In this document: positions 10,576 to 24,104 of the stretch, in pieces
Position numbering within the stretch: the stretch's first letter is position 1
Layout: each line of letters opens with the position of its first letter
Assembly (NCBI GenBank): GCA_026419785.1
Contig: JAODTK010005735.1
Coordinates: 62,001 to 126,000, forward strand
DNA length: 64,000 bases
Reading direction: 5' to 3'
Source of the DNA: Sclerodactyla briareus
Lineage: Eukaryota; Echinodermata; Holothuroidea; Dendrochirotida; Sclerodactylidae
Made by a program: the position numbers and the translations under genes
The notes under the pieces: generated by a model
Databases searched by the model: none
What the model saw: only the letters and a program-made list of their open reading frames with translations
Told to the model about the DNA's origin: nothing

Positions 10576-13165
10576 AAAAGAGGAATGCACCCTCGCCAAT
10601 ATCAGAATAAGTTTGATTTCCTGCTTGGGATGTGCCGCTGAATTTGACGCGACTCAGCGTGGACGTCAACAGTAGGCCTAAACACCGATATGTTGGGAAA
10701 TGGACACCAGCAGCTATAAGAACTGTTCCAGCATATGCTCTTCTTGATGGCCGTTTTCTCATGCCTTTTTCACACCAACTGAACATTCACGCTTAAATGC
10801 GACGGTCCTAAGCAACACGCTCGTTAAATATTTCAGGAATGAGGAGTCACCAACGAAACCTGCAGTTTTCTGCAAACGACGTAATCAACTTTTTTCAGTA
10901 AGCATAAAATTCCCCCAGATTCAAAATGTGTTCCACGACGTCCACAATTTGTCCCTCGGCCTGGGAGGCGGGGAGATTAAGCTCCCCGACGCCCCTCGGA
11001 ACCTCTGCTATCGCTGTCCTTCTAATAAGTGAACATAACGTACTGGAACTTAGAGTCCACCATATGACCAAGATGGAATGGATTCTCTTATCGAACGAAT
11101 GTCATCACAACCATAGTTAATAACTGGCTAGGCATACGGTTCCACATGGGATGGAACGACCTCTGTATGGCCCACGCGCTGGGACTGCATACAAGATCCG
11201 ACCATGCCCGTATTAGCTGCCACTCGATACAAGGTTCCGTCAAGGTCAATCGGCTACGCATGCCGGTGCAGACTGCGCCTTAACTGAGTTTTTCATATAT
11301 ATAAAAATAAAATATAAAAAAACGCCCATCTAGGTATATCGCTAGAAAAATTACAATTCCTTCCCCTATAGTTTTGAGATGGCACTAGTTTATGATCACG
11401 TTAACGTGCACTATCGACACTAACATTAGGAAGCAAGGCTACTGACCAGCATCCTTTGAATACATATATTAACCATGCCATTCTGAAGTACATTTTTGAA
11501 TTGCTACAAAGATGCCTAACGGTTCCCCGGGACAAAGTCTCATAGTTATGCCACGTACTATAATACTTGAAACCTCGGAAGAACTCCCTATAAATAAATC
11601 CACCGAACAATATAGCTACATCAGGCCGAGCTACCTAACTGCCTAATAGCAGTAGCCCAAGCCCTTAATATCACGTACATCAGGATTCAGATGGAGAAGA
11701 GAAAACTCAAATTTATTTACCCATAACAGGTTTTAGAGGGCAAACAGGAAGTATATTTAGTTCATATTTGATGACAACATGCATGCGCCTGTGTTTACAT
11801 AAGCGTGTCGTTGAAACGTGACTATCTTTCTCTGTTCCCGTGGTTATATCTCTCTGTTCCCTTGAAGCACTCATGATATCATTCATTCTCGCTAGTTTAA
11901 TGTTTAGCTTCAAGTTAGTTTTTATGGCCTCCCTCAAGCTCTCAGTTTGTCCAACCGACTAATAGCTCCGGAACAACGCTGCATGCAGGGTTTCAACTGG
12001 AGAAACCTACATAGATTGGTTGCTATGGCAACTAACCAACAATAGATGGATGAGAATGATTAAACTGCTCTTCGAGATGTGGCTCAGGCGGAAATGTGTC
12101 TAACGTGCGCAGCTTTCAGCACAGATCCTATCACAGAGTATAGAATGGTATCGAAAGGACAGGTAACAGCCACGTGAACACTAGTGTACAGAAACAAATA
12201 ATGTACGAGCAATATATGTTGTTTTGGCTGCTATCTCCACACCCGCGGTATCGTGCGTCATATGTTGTTTCGATGATGATGAGGAACGATCGCTACGTCA
12301 TGCAGGTAATTCGCACCAGTATTTCAATTTTACAACCTATCGACAAATACCTGAAACGCAATTAAAACATTCTTATAAGTCGTATTTTTCTTGAACAACA
12401 ATTGCTCCACTGTTTGCCAAATTACGAAGGCCGGCAACAAATTATACCTCAGATAGATATAACAAAATTTCGTTCGTATAGAATCTCGAACCCAACAAGC
12501 GACGGCGGCTACGGATTACAGTAACATCGAGCATGTAGGCATTTGAAGATCTTGCCTCTAAGCTACGTCCACTCAAGAAAATTCACACCAAATATAGAGA
12601 AGCCTTTTTTAGATTGCAGGTAATGAGATGCCATTGGTCATTGGGGTACACGGCATCGACCAAAACTGACATTCTACAGCCCAAAATGCCCCCCGTCCCA
12701 CAACACACATAGTTATTCAACGATGGTATCCGAAAAATTCGATGAATTGATGTATTCTCAAAGAGCGGATGCCAGTTGAAAAATAGGCTGTAATGATAGA
12801 GCTTTGGGGGGAATCGCGTCTCTACCCCCGAGCTGTTCAATGGTGCGCAGCGCACTTACAAACCGTGAGAAGGCTTAATGGACGCATATCCCAAACGTGG
12901 GCAATCACCCACTAAATATGAAGACAATATAGTATCTTCGCTCTCCACTTACAGTGTTTACTTAGTTAGCCTATAAGCAAGACACTATCTATGGACCTTA
13001 TGAATAAGGTACTAATGGAAACCAACAATACAGTACCAGAGTTACTGTTGGCACTCTCAAGTTTGAGCCGACACCAGGCGCTCGGTTTAGGAATATGGGC
13101 ACCAATCTGCCACCCGAAGCATATGGCAATAAATAAACCATTACAGTGACTCAGCGTAGTTACAA
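10576..13165. other. unassigned DNA, no gene recognised
   Basis: No supported gene. Open frames here (at most 90 codons) match nothing I know. 11,285-11,325 is A/T-rich. 12019-12032 is GTTGCTATGGCAAC, a near-perfect RFX X-box palindrome without an adjacent gene. Confidence 0.4.
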
Positions 13166-13170
13166 GCGAT

Positions 13171-13392
13171 ATGCTACCACACACGCACACACAAGACAAC
13201 ACAGGACACAAACACACGTATTACATACACGAAACCACGCACCCACACACGCACACACACGTACACAAAACACACCTATACATACACGAACACACGTACA
13301 CCAAGCACAAGTAACCAACCACACATATACATACACGAAACAACGCACAAACCACAACCCACACGAACACACACACAAACACAGACGCACAT
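13171..13392 (+). repeat. CA-rich degenerate microsatellite
   Basis: About 220 bases of CACACA/CACG/TACA repeats with frequent interruptions. Almost no G occurs on the plus strand. It keeps three or more frames open (Thr/His-rich on plus, Val/Cys-rich on minus), and none should be read as a protein. Confidence 0.9.
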
Positions 13393-13399
13393 GGTTCAC

Positions 13400-16300
13400 T
13401 GCCACCAAAACGCGTAGGTTTCGCTCCGGCAGGCTGTCCTATAACGGTTGGCGTGACTTCAGAGAGCACTGACCAACTGCAGGTCTACGTTACTTTCGCG
13501 AGTGTTAAAATTAGGCAGCTGCGAATGCGGCGATAACGCCAGAGCCAAACCAAGATAATAGAGGACTATTCCTCAATAATACCCAGTCAAACAATGTGAT
13601 GTATTACAAGTGATGTAGTTTAATCACTAACAGCCCATGCCATTGAGCAAATAAAATAAAACCCCATTCGCGTCGTTAAACGTTAGGCTCCGCCTTATAG
13701 TGTGAATATTCAGAAGCGACAGACTGCAAGCAAGTTCGCCTACTGCGTCCGTTAGGGTTTTAGTGGTTAAAAGGGGAAGTGAGAGCCTACAAAATTAAAT
13801 CTTGGGAAATAGTTAATTAGTAGAAAATTTATTCGGGTCCTCTCAATATCAAATGGAAAGTTTCGTTTTGAACGGCTACTAAGATTGAACTCAAGTGGTC
13901 GAACTGGCTGAACAACTTAATCAATACGACGATAATAGCACAGGTGCAAAAACCGCGGAGAGCCTGTTGATGAACAGGCTTTTAGTGCAAAATACCTATA
14001 CGGTAAATTGGGCTCTGGGATTGTAAATTGAATAGTAGTACGGTGAGTGAGCACCGGTTTGTGGCACCCTTTTTGTAAAATCGCTCTGCCTTGCATCGTC
14101 TGGCAAGTGAAAACCACTGAACAAGCGATTATCGCGGCATTGGGCACAATAAACAACGGTAAAAACCTAAAGCAAATAATTGGTGTATTGAGAAGAGAAT
14201 ACACCATCGCCAGAAGACACCAAGGGATTCGCTTAAATTCACATAAAAAAACGGAAGCATTCCAGCTCTAATTGTTCTTGTCCCGCGAAGGGCTAGGTCC
14301 AACCGGAGGATACTTTGGTAATCAAACAGCATGTGTCTGTTTATCTCATTAACAGTTATTAGTCATCTAGTAACGCCACAACTAGAAACCCGGCAAAGCC
14401 AATATGTTGTTAGTAGAATATGGACAGCTAGAGCTCGAGCATTGCATCTTCTTATTGTGAAGTAGGCAGGCAAGATGCTTGCCACAGCTCTTGAACTTCA
14501 ATTGCGCTGAAATTATGTCCAATTTCCAATGGTATACATACTTAGTATCGAACCCAATCCAAGGAGCTCTATAACCCAAAACTCGAGATACAGTACGGAG
14601 GGTGCCAACACTTCATGGGTACGTGCGTTTATCGAGGACCGGCTAAACCACTAATTCCCGGGGTGCAGGACTTCCTGTAGGTAATATGGTAGTTAGCCAA
14701 TCAAGCTGACTCGAGGCCCATCTTTTCTGATATTGTTGTTTTTAGTGTTATGGTCGACGCTGGTGTAGTTAGGGATTGCTCTGTCTACTGTTGTTGTACC
14801 TTATCGATGACACCTTGTCCGCGTGATCACATGTATAGGGTGGCTCTGATGGTTTTGGATAATCAAAGTCCTGGAAGCCACGTTTTCTCGTCCTCAGTCT
14901 TGTCGTTCGTGGAGCGAGGTGTTCAGCATACCGTGGGCTCATGGTAGCTGATGGAAGCGACGTTGTTACGCTGCATGTGTACTGAGAGTGGGCACCGTCT
15001 GTGACATTCCTTTTGAGAAGCCCCCCCCCCCCCCACGAACCCCCCCCCCACCCCCCCCTCCCCACGTGACCCAATAAGGTGATGCGTCAATCGGGAAGAA
15101 AATTTTTCTGAGTTGGATGGTTTCCTCTATGCCTCGGGGTCATACATTATAAGTACCAGTGGTCAATCACTCAGCCAGAGTCAGATACCCCACCCGTCTT
15201 GACCATGCATGGTTTGACCGAGCTTTGGTCAAATGGCGTTGCTGGATTGTGATGGAGACTCGGGGCGACCCGCAACAATTACGCAGTCCACGTATTCCGC
15301 TGGAACAATACCAAGAGGCGACACTCGAATTAGACAAATCCTCTGGTGTCACGTTTTCTTATAGAAACGACAGAATGGAACCTTAACATCCGAAACAAGA
15401 ACATCTTCGCAATAGTAATGTTCGTATAGTTCATCATACCTGCCCAAAACTTAACACATGGTAGCCACAACCGACCAGCTACATGGTGCAGCCTATATAC
15501 AATGCAACTAGCCAGTCGATGGCGTATTAGCCCGCCCTTTGAGTCACGTGAGTGCCTTCAATTGAAGCCATCATGCACCTCCCCGTTTGATGTTTTCTCA
15601 AATATGATTCACGACCCCTGAAAAATACAATGTATTCGTTTCGTCAAACTTCGGACTGTGTTATCTTGGAAAAGCGCATTGCGATAAATTATGTTAATGG
15701 TACCTGGGCGCAATTAGAACAAACCACAAGGGGCTGTAATTTGGGAAACATCGTGCATCTTGCGAAACTTTTGACAGCTGCTTTTGAATATTACAAACAT
15801 TACAACTGTCAAGGTGCACTTTGGCATCGCCTTGTCATGGCATTCCGCAACCTTACTTTGTTCTGTGCTACCCGCCTTTTAGTGCGAATGAACCTATTTT
15901 AGGTTTATACCACCCTGACATTTTCACTCACTGCGTTGAAATATTCATCAAACCTGATACAACTCCCTATTCCACTAAATTGTTAGCTGTACACCTGCTC
16001 ATATTATCGTCTGAGTGTTTATCCCTGGCAATGCTCCCTTCAGCATCATAAATGGTTGACGGCAAAATAGAATTCAATTCAGTTCGTTATATTATTATAG
16101 CCTTATTATAAAAATGCATTTCCAAACATTCATTTCATTCGTGAAGCACATGATAAAATACTGGAATGAAGAATTAATTATGAAAACATTAAGCTTTTTA
16201 AAAATCTGTCAATTCTGACTGTCAATAGTTGCCGGTAGCCAGATTGTCTATAGAAGTATAACGATCAAATTATAGAATCAATTATAGAACCCACAGTCTG

Positions 16301-17205
16301 GCAACGCCCTGCGAATAATGGACGCGAGGCCATTTGAATGACGTCACACAACAACAATCGATTCTCGGTACTATTCGTAATGAAGGCACGAAAATGCAAA
16401 AGCAAACATTTTTTCCTGACTTTTCATAGTTAGCTAACGATGAAAACTATAATACCTTAATCTGTTAATAGGACCCTGGTTCGTGTTATAAAATCTCCCG
16501 TATATTTATTTTTGAATAATCAATTTTCATAGTCACCTTTCTCTTCATATCGTATTCAGTGCAAAAATATGCTTTACCCATTTTCATATTTGAATGCCAT
16601 TTAGGTGATTACTCTTTTCTTCTTTCTCATCTATATGAACATATCGATTATCTTACTAGCAACCCCGAACATCCAAATTCTTCTAAACGGGGTAATTAAA
16701 AACACGAGAAAAACGATGCCCCCGATAATATACCATGATGACCTGATTAAAACAAGCTATCTGCGAGACATGCATGGATGCATGCGAGATGTTATTTGAG
16801 TCTGTTCTGAAGCTGAGATATGAGGTTCACCAACATGGACTGAGAATAGGTAAAAGCATTTACTATAAAACGTCTTTGGCCAAAAATGAGGAACAAGCAC
16901 CGGCGTAAGAAACTTGTCGAAAACAAATAAGTTTGAGCTAAGGTAAAGGTATGCGCCAATATCCACCGATGATTTTTTTTTAACATACACTAACCAACGA
17001 TGAAAAATAATAGACCACATTCTCATGTTATTTCTGATGGGTGAGAGAGGTAGCATGAAGGGGGGTAAAACCCCGGACAGCAGAGCAGGAAGGAAGCATC
17101 GCTGGTGTTGGTATCGGTATACAATTTGTTTTGGGAGTATACAAGACGATTAGCGCAACGTACGGTACGAACGTAGGGCTCGAAAAAATCATGCTCAATC
17201 GTGAA
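13400..17205. other. unassigned DNA, no gene recognised
   Basis: No gene supported. A C-rich low-complexity run lies at 15021-15062. An imperfect inverted repeat at about 16224-16306 ('GCCAGATTGTCTATAGAA' against 'TTATAGAACCCACAGTCTGGC') could be a tiny MITE-like remnant. Frames at 15630-15902 and 16757-17056 are unrecognised. Confidence 0.4.
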
Positions 17206-17212
17206 CTATTCA

Positions 17213-17219
17213 TATATAT

Positions 17220-17297
<78 letters not shown>
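17213..17297. repeat. (AT)n microsatellite
   Basis: About 85 bases of alternating AT with three phase breaks (AATA, ATTA). It is self-complementary and able to extrude hairpins. Length is likely polymorphic. Confidence 0.97.
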
Positions 17298-17655
17298 GTG
17301 GTTGATTTTTCATTTATTTATTTCCGAAAAGCGTATCCGCGGAGTTGAAGTGGGAGATCGCAAGCAAAATCAAATCACCCCTGCCATCACTGGCCTTTTG
17401 GGCGATGAAACTGATGTGTTAGAGTTCCGGTTGGCGCAGTGCACCGTCATGACCTTTGACACCCGAAACGCACACTCCGAGCTACAACTTCATACGCGTC
17501 CTCAAGAACCTGATCTGCTGATGATGTTGCTGAACTCAATATTGGATCACATTCTCCATGATGGGTAAAGAAGGGTTCAACCAATCATTTTGAATCGACG
17601 GGAGGAAAAATAGGACATTCCAACACTTTTGTGCAATTGATTATTTCCTCATATC

Positions 17656-18201
17656 ATGAATTTAGCCTATAGTCTACAGGCACTTTTTAGACATGAGGTG
17701 ACCACAATACATGGAAGTGAACAGAAGCTGGAAGTATACAAAAGTATAGATTACCCGAGTGCTCCCTCTGCACTAGCACACCTCACACTCGCAAACACAC
17801 ACACTCGCGTGCCCCAGTTTTTTCTTAGACTTCTGTGTCCTTACTGTTATTGTTTCTTCTTCCAATGTGCTACAACTTCCTCGGTTAAGGAGGATTGGCG
17901 TATAACATGTATCCTATCTACAACCTGGGATACTCTACTACCGTCCTTATTTGCCGGACTCTGTATTCAGGTTTTGCTTTTTTATTGCGAGTCTCGAATC
18001 CAGGGCAAGCTAATCGAAGCCAGAACACCCAATAGCTCAGACCTCCGCAAATATGGTCCTTCACCTCACTCAGATGTCGTTAGCAACAAACTTGAACCAT
18101 TCGACTTCATGGAACGATGGAATACACGAAGTCTATGGAAATCGGAAGAGAGAGTGTTCTTTAACCCTAACAACCTCTTCCCCCTTACTTTTTTGCACTG
18201 A
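17656..18201 (+). other. unrecognised 181-codon open frame
   Basis: This is the second longest open frame of the window. The predicted product has a hydrophobic, aromatic- and Cys-rich middle (about residues 54-73 and 98-111) and an ordinary polar C-terminus. I recognise no domain, no signal peptide and no homologue. Nothing in the flanks marks it as a gene: no CpG-rich promoter and no clear polyadenylation signal tied to it. It could be chance, an exon with read-through, or a degraded transposon frame. Confidence 0.12.
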
Positions 18202-18289
18202 TGCCATGTAGGTCACTTGCACGTATAAATGCGAAAAAGACACGTGGAAAATTCGTGGTAATGCTTGGTCTCCACTCGAGGAACACTAT

Positions 18290-18574
18290 TCAGATGTAAG
18301 TTGTTTTAGAAGTCTGGATTTTGCTTTTTCGTCTCTGAGCATCTGCAACAGTTTTATGTATCTCGGGAGGGTAGGCCAATCCCCTTCTTTCTAACTCCGG
18401 GCGCTCGTTCTCTCTTCTCTTCTTTTGATTTACTTCTCTTTCTGCATTGTGGCGCTTCTTTTCAACATGCCCTCTGAACATCTTTTCTTTCCGGATGCCA
18501 CCTGTTGGGTCAGTGTTATTGTTTTTGTGAGCGTTGAAGGTCATTCTCGTTGCGGATTTATATGATCGGTGCAT
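18290..18574 (-). other. unrecognised highly charged open frame
   Basis: A 94-codon frame from an ATG at 18574. The frame stays open upstream for about 40 more codons without another ATG. The upstream part is Glu/Arg-rich (EEIRRIWETIEWERETER) and the rest is Lys/Arg/Glu-rich (residues about 29-65). The composition suggests a coiled or nucleic-acid-binding segment, as in retroelement gag/ORF1 proteins, but no zinc knuckle or RRM can be read. The next 600 bases upstream on the same strand (18.7-19.3 kb) have moderately long frames in shifting phases, compatible with a decayed coding element. Confidence 0.15.
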
Positions 18575-18789
18575 TGGGTCCGCCTCAACTTCCTGTGCGA
18601 CTGGTGTTCTCTCTGTCTCTCTTTCCCACTCAATCGTTTCCCAGATCCTCCTTATTTCTTCGAAATCTTGTGCTGGACTGGTCCTCGTTTCTTACTGTCG
18701 GAAGCTCAGCGACCGATTATGAAACCAACTCTTCTTCCGTCGTGGGGCTTCCCCCATTAGACCGTGGCTCGTTGGAACTATCGTGAATC

Positions 18790-20335
18790 GGCGAGGGTGA
18801 GCGAGAAACGCAAAAGAGCGAATAGACTTATCACCTGTCTTCCTGTAACTAGATTTCGATCCATATCTCTCAAAATTTTCGGTCCTCCGATTCTGTCATA
18901 TGCTTGGGCGTCCTCGAGCGAAAGAACTTGCGCATGACACGCGGGGAGAGAAATCCACTGATGGTATCACTATCTCTTCTGGAGGGGCTCGGTCCGCTTT
19001 GTCTCACAGACTATACTTCTTGACTAGAGCAATGAGAAGACTAGATTAGTTGTCCTCACTGGCGTTGACGTGGACAGTACTCCCCATTTCCAAAGACCTC
19101 CCTCCCGCGCATGGGGCTCGTTCTGCCTCTTTGGGATCGGGCGACATGGTATGAATTCAACTTGATCGTTGAGAACTGACATGATTCAGATAGAGGGAGT
19201 TGTGGATTTATTACTGAGGCGCCCCTGGCTCTGAATTTCGCTACTGGGGATGCGCCACCTCGCAACTCCCTCATCACCTTGGAACTAATTCATCATCTGC
19301 TGTTAAACGACTCTGGCGCACGATTCCATGGTCCTCACTCCTTAGAGTCGATCCAACGTCGTTAATTTATCTCACTCCATCCAGTGAGCGAGATCGCACG
19401 TGACACGGATCCTTTGTAGGCACCGATAACAACGAAGTACTTGGTTTATCGTAGTCCCCCCTTGGCTGATTTATGGACTACTGGTACGGATATGCCGTAG
19501 CCAAGTTGTGGATTCTCTGAGTCCCCAAAGAGATTCCTATTTCCTTTTTGGATGACACGGCCACATACGCCCTCTGTGTTGCGAACAAAAGAATTGTTAC
19601 GCCCCTGATGGATGCCGGCGTCTTTCCATGGGGGTCATGAGACTCCGAGACTCTTTAGATAAACCGGGCTTTTTCATTCCTGTCTTTAATGTCCGTCGAT
19701 GAGTTCGATACATAGATGAACTTCTTTGTCAACGACACACGTCGCCGAAGATCTCTCGCTCTGAAAATGTGGAAAATCATGATATTGTTGTTATCTGACA
19801 CTGAGCAACTTAATGTAAATGTAAAAGCAGATAATGGTAATCAACCCAGCCGGCGTGCATGCTGTATCTTTCAGATATATGTTACGTAAAGGCGTATGTG
19901 AGCGGAGGTGTGTGAAGAGTGTGGATGTTTGGCCATGGACCCTAGTTTGTGTGTCCTGTTCACAATGCCGTCAGAGACCACATCTCAAGTGAAAGCTGCA
20001 CTATTGTTGTAACCCGTGAAACACATTCAGTTTGTTTACTCTCCATCTGTGAGTTCAGAGATCTGCCCCGACACATACGAAATTTATTTGCTTCATACAA
20101 CACTCTGTTAATATGCTGATGTGGCTGTTAAGGGCATTGCGAAGAGCTCCACGCTGACGTCCTTCTACAAAGGCGTGTACAGCATGTCCAGGGCTTGGTT
20201 AGCCCCGACAATCCAATGTAATACTCTATACTGAAATAATTCAATAGCCATCTAGCAAGTGTGTATCCGTGTGTTTGCGCGCTTGTGAGTATTATCATTC
20301 CCCCGCAACACTGATAAGTGTTCGGGGATATTATG
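18790..20335. other. unassigned DNA, no gene recognised
   Basis: No supported feature. 18.8-19.6 kb is slightly GC-richer than its surroundings and holds minus-strand frames of about 70 codons without recognisable motifs. A short TG-rich stretch (20260-20290) precedes the next dispersed repeat, as at the other copies of that family. Confidence 0.35.
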
Positions 20336-20339
20336 GTTT

Positions 20340-21600
20340 TGACGCTGTGTTCCCTCCGTCTCCCCGCCGCCGCCGGCAAACTTTAGGTCGTAGCGCTCTC
20401 ATTCTTTAACACTTTTTTATCTGATTGACACAAAACTTGGTACACATGTCCGTATGAGTAAATCTCGGATGAGTTCGAAGATGGGCTTATCGTATATTTG
20501 CTGCCGCTATTTTGCAGGTTTTCCGCAACATTTTCAGTGTGCGATTTACAGAAACGTGGTGTTGGGGAGTTGTTGGAGCCAAAAAACATGGCGACAACTT
20601 CGGGTCCATGCGAGGTCAAGTTTGCATTTCTTTGGCCAGTAGCCTAATTAGCATACTGTATGTGATATTTCAAACTTTTCATTGGATTTTACGAACTTCG
20701 GTGAATATGGCCAACTATCAGTGCGATGATTTTCCTAATGTGGCCGAGGTCAATTGGAGGGTCATCTTGCATGACTAATTGCAAAATAGTTGGCCTCAAT
20801 TTAGCAAAATTAGCAAATTTATGAACTTTGCTGGATTCTCACGAATCTTTGTGAGTAGGACCTTCTAAAAGTCACGATAAATTTGTTCAAGTTGCGTTGG
20901 AATCACTGAAGGTCATTATGTGTGTTTAATTTACATATTCGTTAGCATAATTAGAATTAATTAATGCTTATTTTCTCAACTTTCAGTGATTTTGACGAAA
21001 CTTTGTGAATAGACTTACTACCACCAGTCCTGAGAAATTTATTCAATACTCAGATCACTGAGGGTAAATGTTGTGGGACTATTTGCATATTAGTTATCCT
21101 GATCGTCAAAATATGATTTAATACTTTTTATCGCATACCTTGGACTGTTAATTGGAATGCAATATGCGACTAGGGAGTGGATGCACAAACATGGAGTTGT
21201 AACAATTTTCATAAAACCCCGCCCCCCATGTCATTGAAGGCATAAGGTCACTAGGGGTCAAAACTGATTTTAGTACTTTTTCCGCAATAGCACTGGGTGT
21301 GTTGATCAGAATGCAAAAGCTCCTAGGAGTAGTGATGTGATCACATGGAGAGTAACAATTTCTCGAGAATCTGTCATATCATTGAAGTTCCTTCGAGGGT
21401 CACTTAGGGTTCAAAAACCGTTTTTTTTTTTTGCCTATATCGGCGAATTGAATATCTGCGAAGGCGGAATGTTCGCCATTGTGATATACTTGTTTACCTC
21501 AATGTGTGTGACCTCTGACCTGAATTGACCTCCTGTCTGGTGTCATGTGGTTAAAGGTCGAAGTCTTGATCATGTGCTTATTTAAGGACGCCCCTTGTTC
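20340..21600 (+). repeat. dispersed repeat, plus-oriented copy (relative of 38-42 kb)
   Basis: It starts with a GC-rich head (CCGCCGCCGCCGG, about 20370) and then 'CTCTCATTCTTTAACAC', 'AACTTGG.ACACATGTCCGTATGAG' and 'TTTGCAGGTTTTCCGCAA'. Later come 'TCATTGAAGG.CAT' with 'GGGTCAAAACTG' blocks and a tail with 'TGACCTCTGACCTGAATTGACC' (21510-21532). Every block recurs in reverse complement between 42640 and 38070. Compared with that locus, this copy lacks the tandem amplification and the foldback insertion. It is non-coding; the family's transposition mechanism cannot be read from the sequence. Confidence 0.7.
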
Positions 21601-21752
21601 GGGGCTGTAGGGGTCCTCTACAATTGAAAGAGCATTTATAGGCCTAATATGCTTCTTATGGTCCTAACAACGAAACTACCAGTAACTGAAGATTTGTTTT
21701 ACTATCCCTGTCAGAAATTGACAAATAAATCAATCAATTCATGAAACAAATT
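21601..21752 (+). mobile_element. possible LINE 3' tail
   Basis: The segment ends in AAATTGACAAATAAATCAATCAATTC, where 'AAATCAATCAATTC' is the short tandem repeat typical of CR1/L2-type LINE 3' ends. The ~100 bases before it include 'GGGCTGTAGGGGTCC', but no RT motif remains. Only the terminal repeat supports the call. Confidence 0.3.
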
Positions 21753-21759
21753 AAAAGCT

Positions 21760-24095
21760 TGTCTGGGGTTGATTTAATTTTAATACTTTTGTGTCCCCTT
21801 CCACATATGAAACCCTGTATGATCCAATTTATAAGACCTGTGGATGTTGTTATAATTTTTTCAATGCAAAATGTACGGTTTGATCATAGAATGAAGAATG
21901 ACACAAAGTCCTTCTTGAGTAGACATCTGATTGAGCAATGGATGAAAACTGAGTTTTTCCCCGGGCTGAACTATCTATGTCATAGTTGGCCCCTTCTGTT
22001 TCACTTCATGGAATTACCCATATACCTGTCAACGTTGTCGCTTCACAGTCTATAAATGTCTTCTTTCTATTTCTACGAATATTGTCCCGTTTACAATGAT
22101 CACCAAAATTTCTTGAATAAGAGCTCGGGGATATATAGTCTGGCGGTGACCGCCCGACATTTCTAGTTGTGTTTGCGTATTCTAACCGATAGATCTTGAT
22201 AAGACCTTGTATAGTATTTTAATTGTGTGTTACATGGTTACTGATGAAAATACACAGACCATACCGTCACTAAACGCTGAGTACTTGGCTAATTCGTGAG
22301 GGTGAAGGGAAAAATGCCGGCCGAGTGCACAGATTACCTTTCGTCAAAAACAGTATAACGGCATTGTGATATTGTTTATAAGAATATCAAATTTGACCGC
22401 CTATGTTGACTTCGATCACCTTTGACCCTGTCACTGTTACTATCACTGTTACGCAACACACACAACTTCGTTTTAATTGCGAACTGCGAACTGTGGGCTT
22501 TATATGTTTTCAAATTTCGAGCATTGACCTCTATCGTCTCCTATACCCTGTGATCTGATCCAAAATAGTAAGTACAATGTACGCCTTCAACCGATCGGAA
22601 TTTCAATATTCCACAATAGGGAGCTTCTACACCGCATTTCGAATTGATCGGACTGAGCATTACTGATTATATCACGTTTACGAGGTGTTGATCTCTCTCA
22701 ACATTAGTTTGTGCACTCATAATTACGAACACACATAACCTACCTGGATATGGTTCAATAATGGTGTACTTAATTATCATGTTTACAAGCGAAAATCCAT
22801 TCCACGAAATTTTCCCATTTTAAACCGAAACTCTCTCTCTCAAAAGTTGGGCTCACCATGCAAGCCTTGCAAGACTTGCATAGTTTTGGAATAGACCTCG
22901 TCGCCAATAGTCCAAGATGTGCTTCACAAGTGATATTTTTGTTTTCAAGCTAATTCAGTTGAAATTATTCACCACATCAATCGGTTTTAGTTTATTATTC
23001 TTCATCAAAACGAATAACGAACACATGAGTTTGAAGAAATATCTAGTACTTTTGGTTGGCAAATAAATGTCATTTGTACTTTCAAGAATGAATAATATGC
23101 TGGGTGTTTCAGCTAATTAGTCCGCGGTTCTACATACGTTTACACAAAATAAAATACTAGCCTCGACAGCAGTGGATTGCACGGTGGGAGAGCTGTGTTA
23201 TGTTAAAGTGCATTGTGGGTTGGAGTGTTCTAATGTTGTGCATATCTTTTGTCATCGTTTCGTTAGGAGTAATGGTCTTCCTAATTCTTTTCCCTATGCT
23301 TTCTTTCTATGTTTGGCCTGAAGTTGTCACTGCTATAGCGTTTCAGTGGGGCTCAATTAGACTAACAAGTTGAATTCATGTACATGCTATGTTTGCGCTA
23401 CCCTGTAAGGCCTTTCTTTGGGATAATGTTTTCCAAACATGTCTTAACTCATCAGAAAACATAATCTTCCCTTATGAAGTACGCCCTCATATATATGAGA
23501 TATGGCCTATTAGCATACACTCCCCTCCCCCCCCCCCCCCTCCGCCTGAATACAGTTCGAGTGTTTTAGTTACCTTCTGCAACCCCAACCAGCCATAACC
23601 ATTGTATGTTTGAAGGGTAACCGGTTCCCACGGATGTACTCTTAGCAATATTATACCAGACTTGGTGTATGCAAACAATATCCTATCTTAACCCTGTTCG
23701 ACTGCCCTATATATAAAACAAAACAGGCATGATATTTTGTTGACTGATTACAGGGAGATATACATTGTCGGATCTGTTTCCAAAGTCTAATTCTGTGAGT
23801 TCTTTACCCACCGACGTATTTAGTGTTGCCAGGCGTTGTTTGGCGGGGCAAGGGTCAAGTATGAATAACATCCAACGTAAGTTCGGAAAGAAAAAAAAAA
23901 CATAGCTCAAAGTCTGACACAATGAACACGCGGTACGGATGAGTGCCAGATTGTGCTGTGCAAAAAAGGGTTTCTTCTCTGATTTATATATAGCATCGGT
24001 CTTTCTAAGCTTGGTAAAGTGTCCATCAGGTGTCTTGTTTTGTGTCTATGAAAAAGTCAAACTGGCAAACGGCGATCCAGATTGGAGACATGCAG
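21760..24095. other. unassigned DNA, no gene recognised
   Basis: No supported gene. The 104-codon frame at 21741-22055 is unrecognised and begins at the LINE-like tail. A C-run (23523-23542) lies near 23.5 kb. Confidence 0.35.
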
Positions 24096-24104
24096 AAAGC
24101 TGGT

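Noticed and set aside
13146..13472. Thr/His-rich and Val/Cys-rich frames on both strands
   Set aside because: They are translations of a CA-rich microsatellite.
17302..17568. 88-codon frame after the AT microsatellite as an RT fragment (IRGVEVGD segment)
   Set aside because: Only one short segment resembles the block before the ADD motif, and no catalytic or flanking motif follows.
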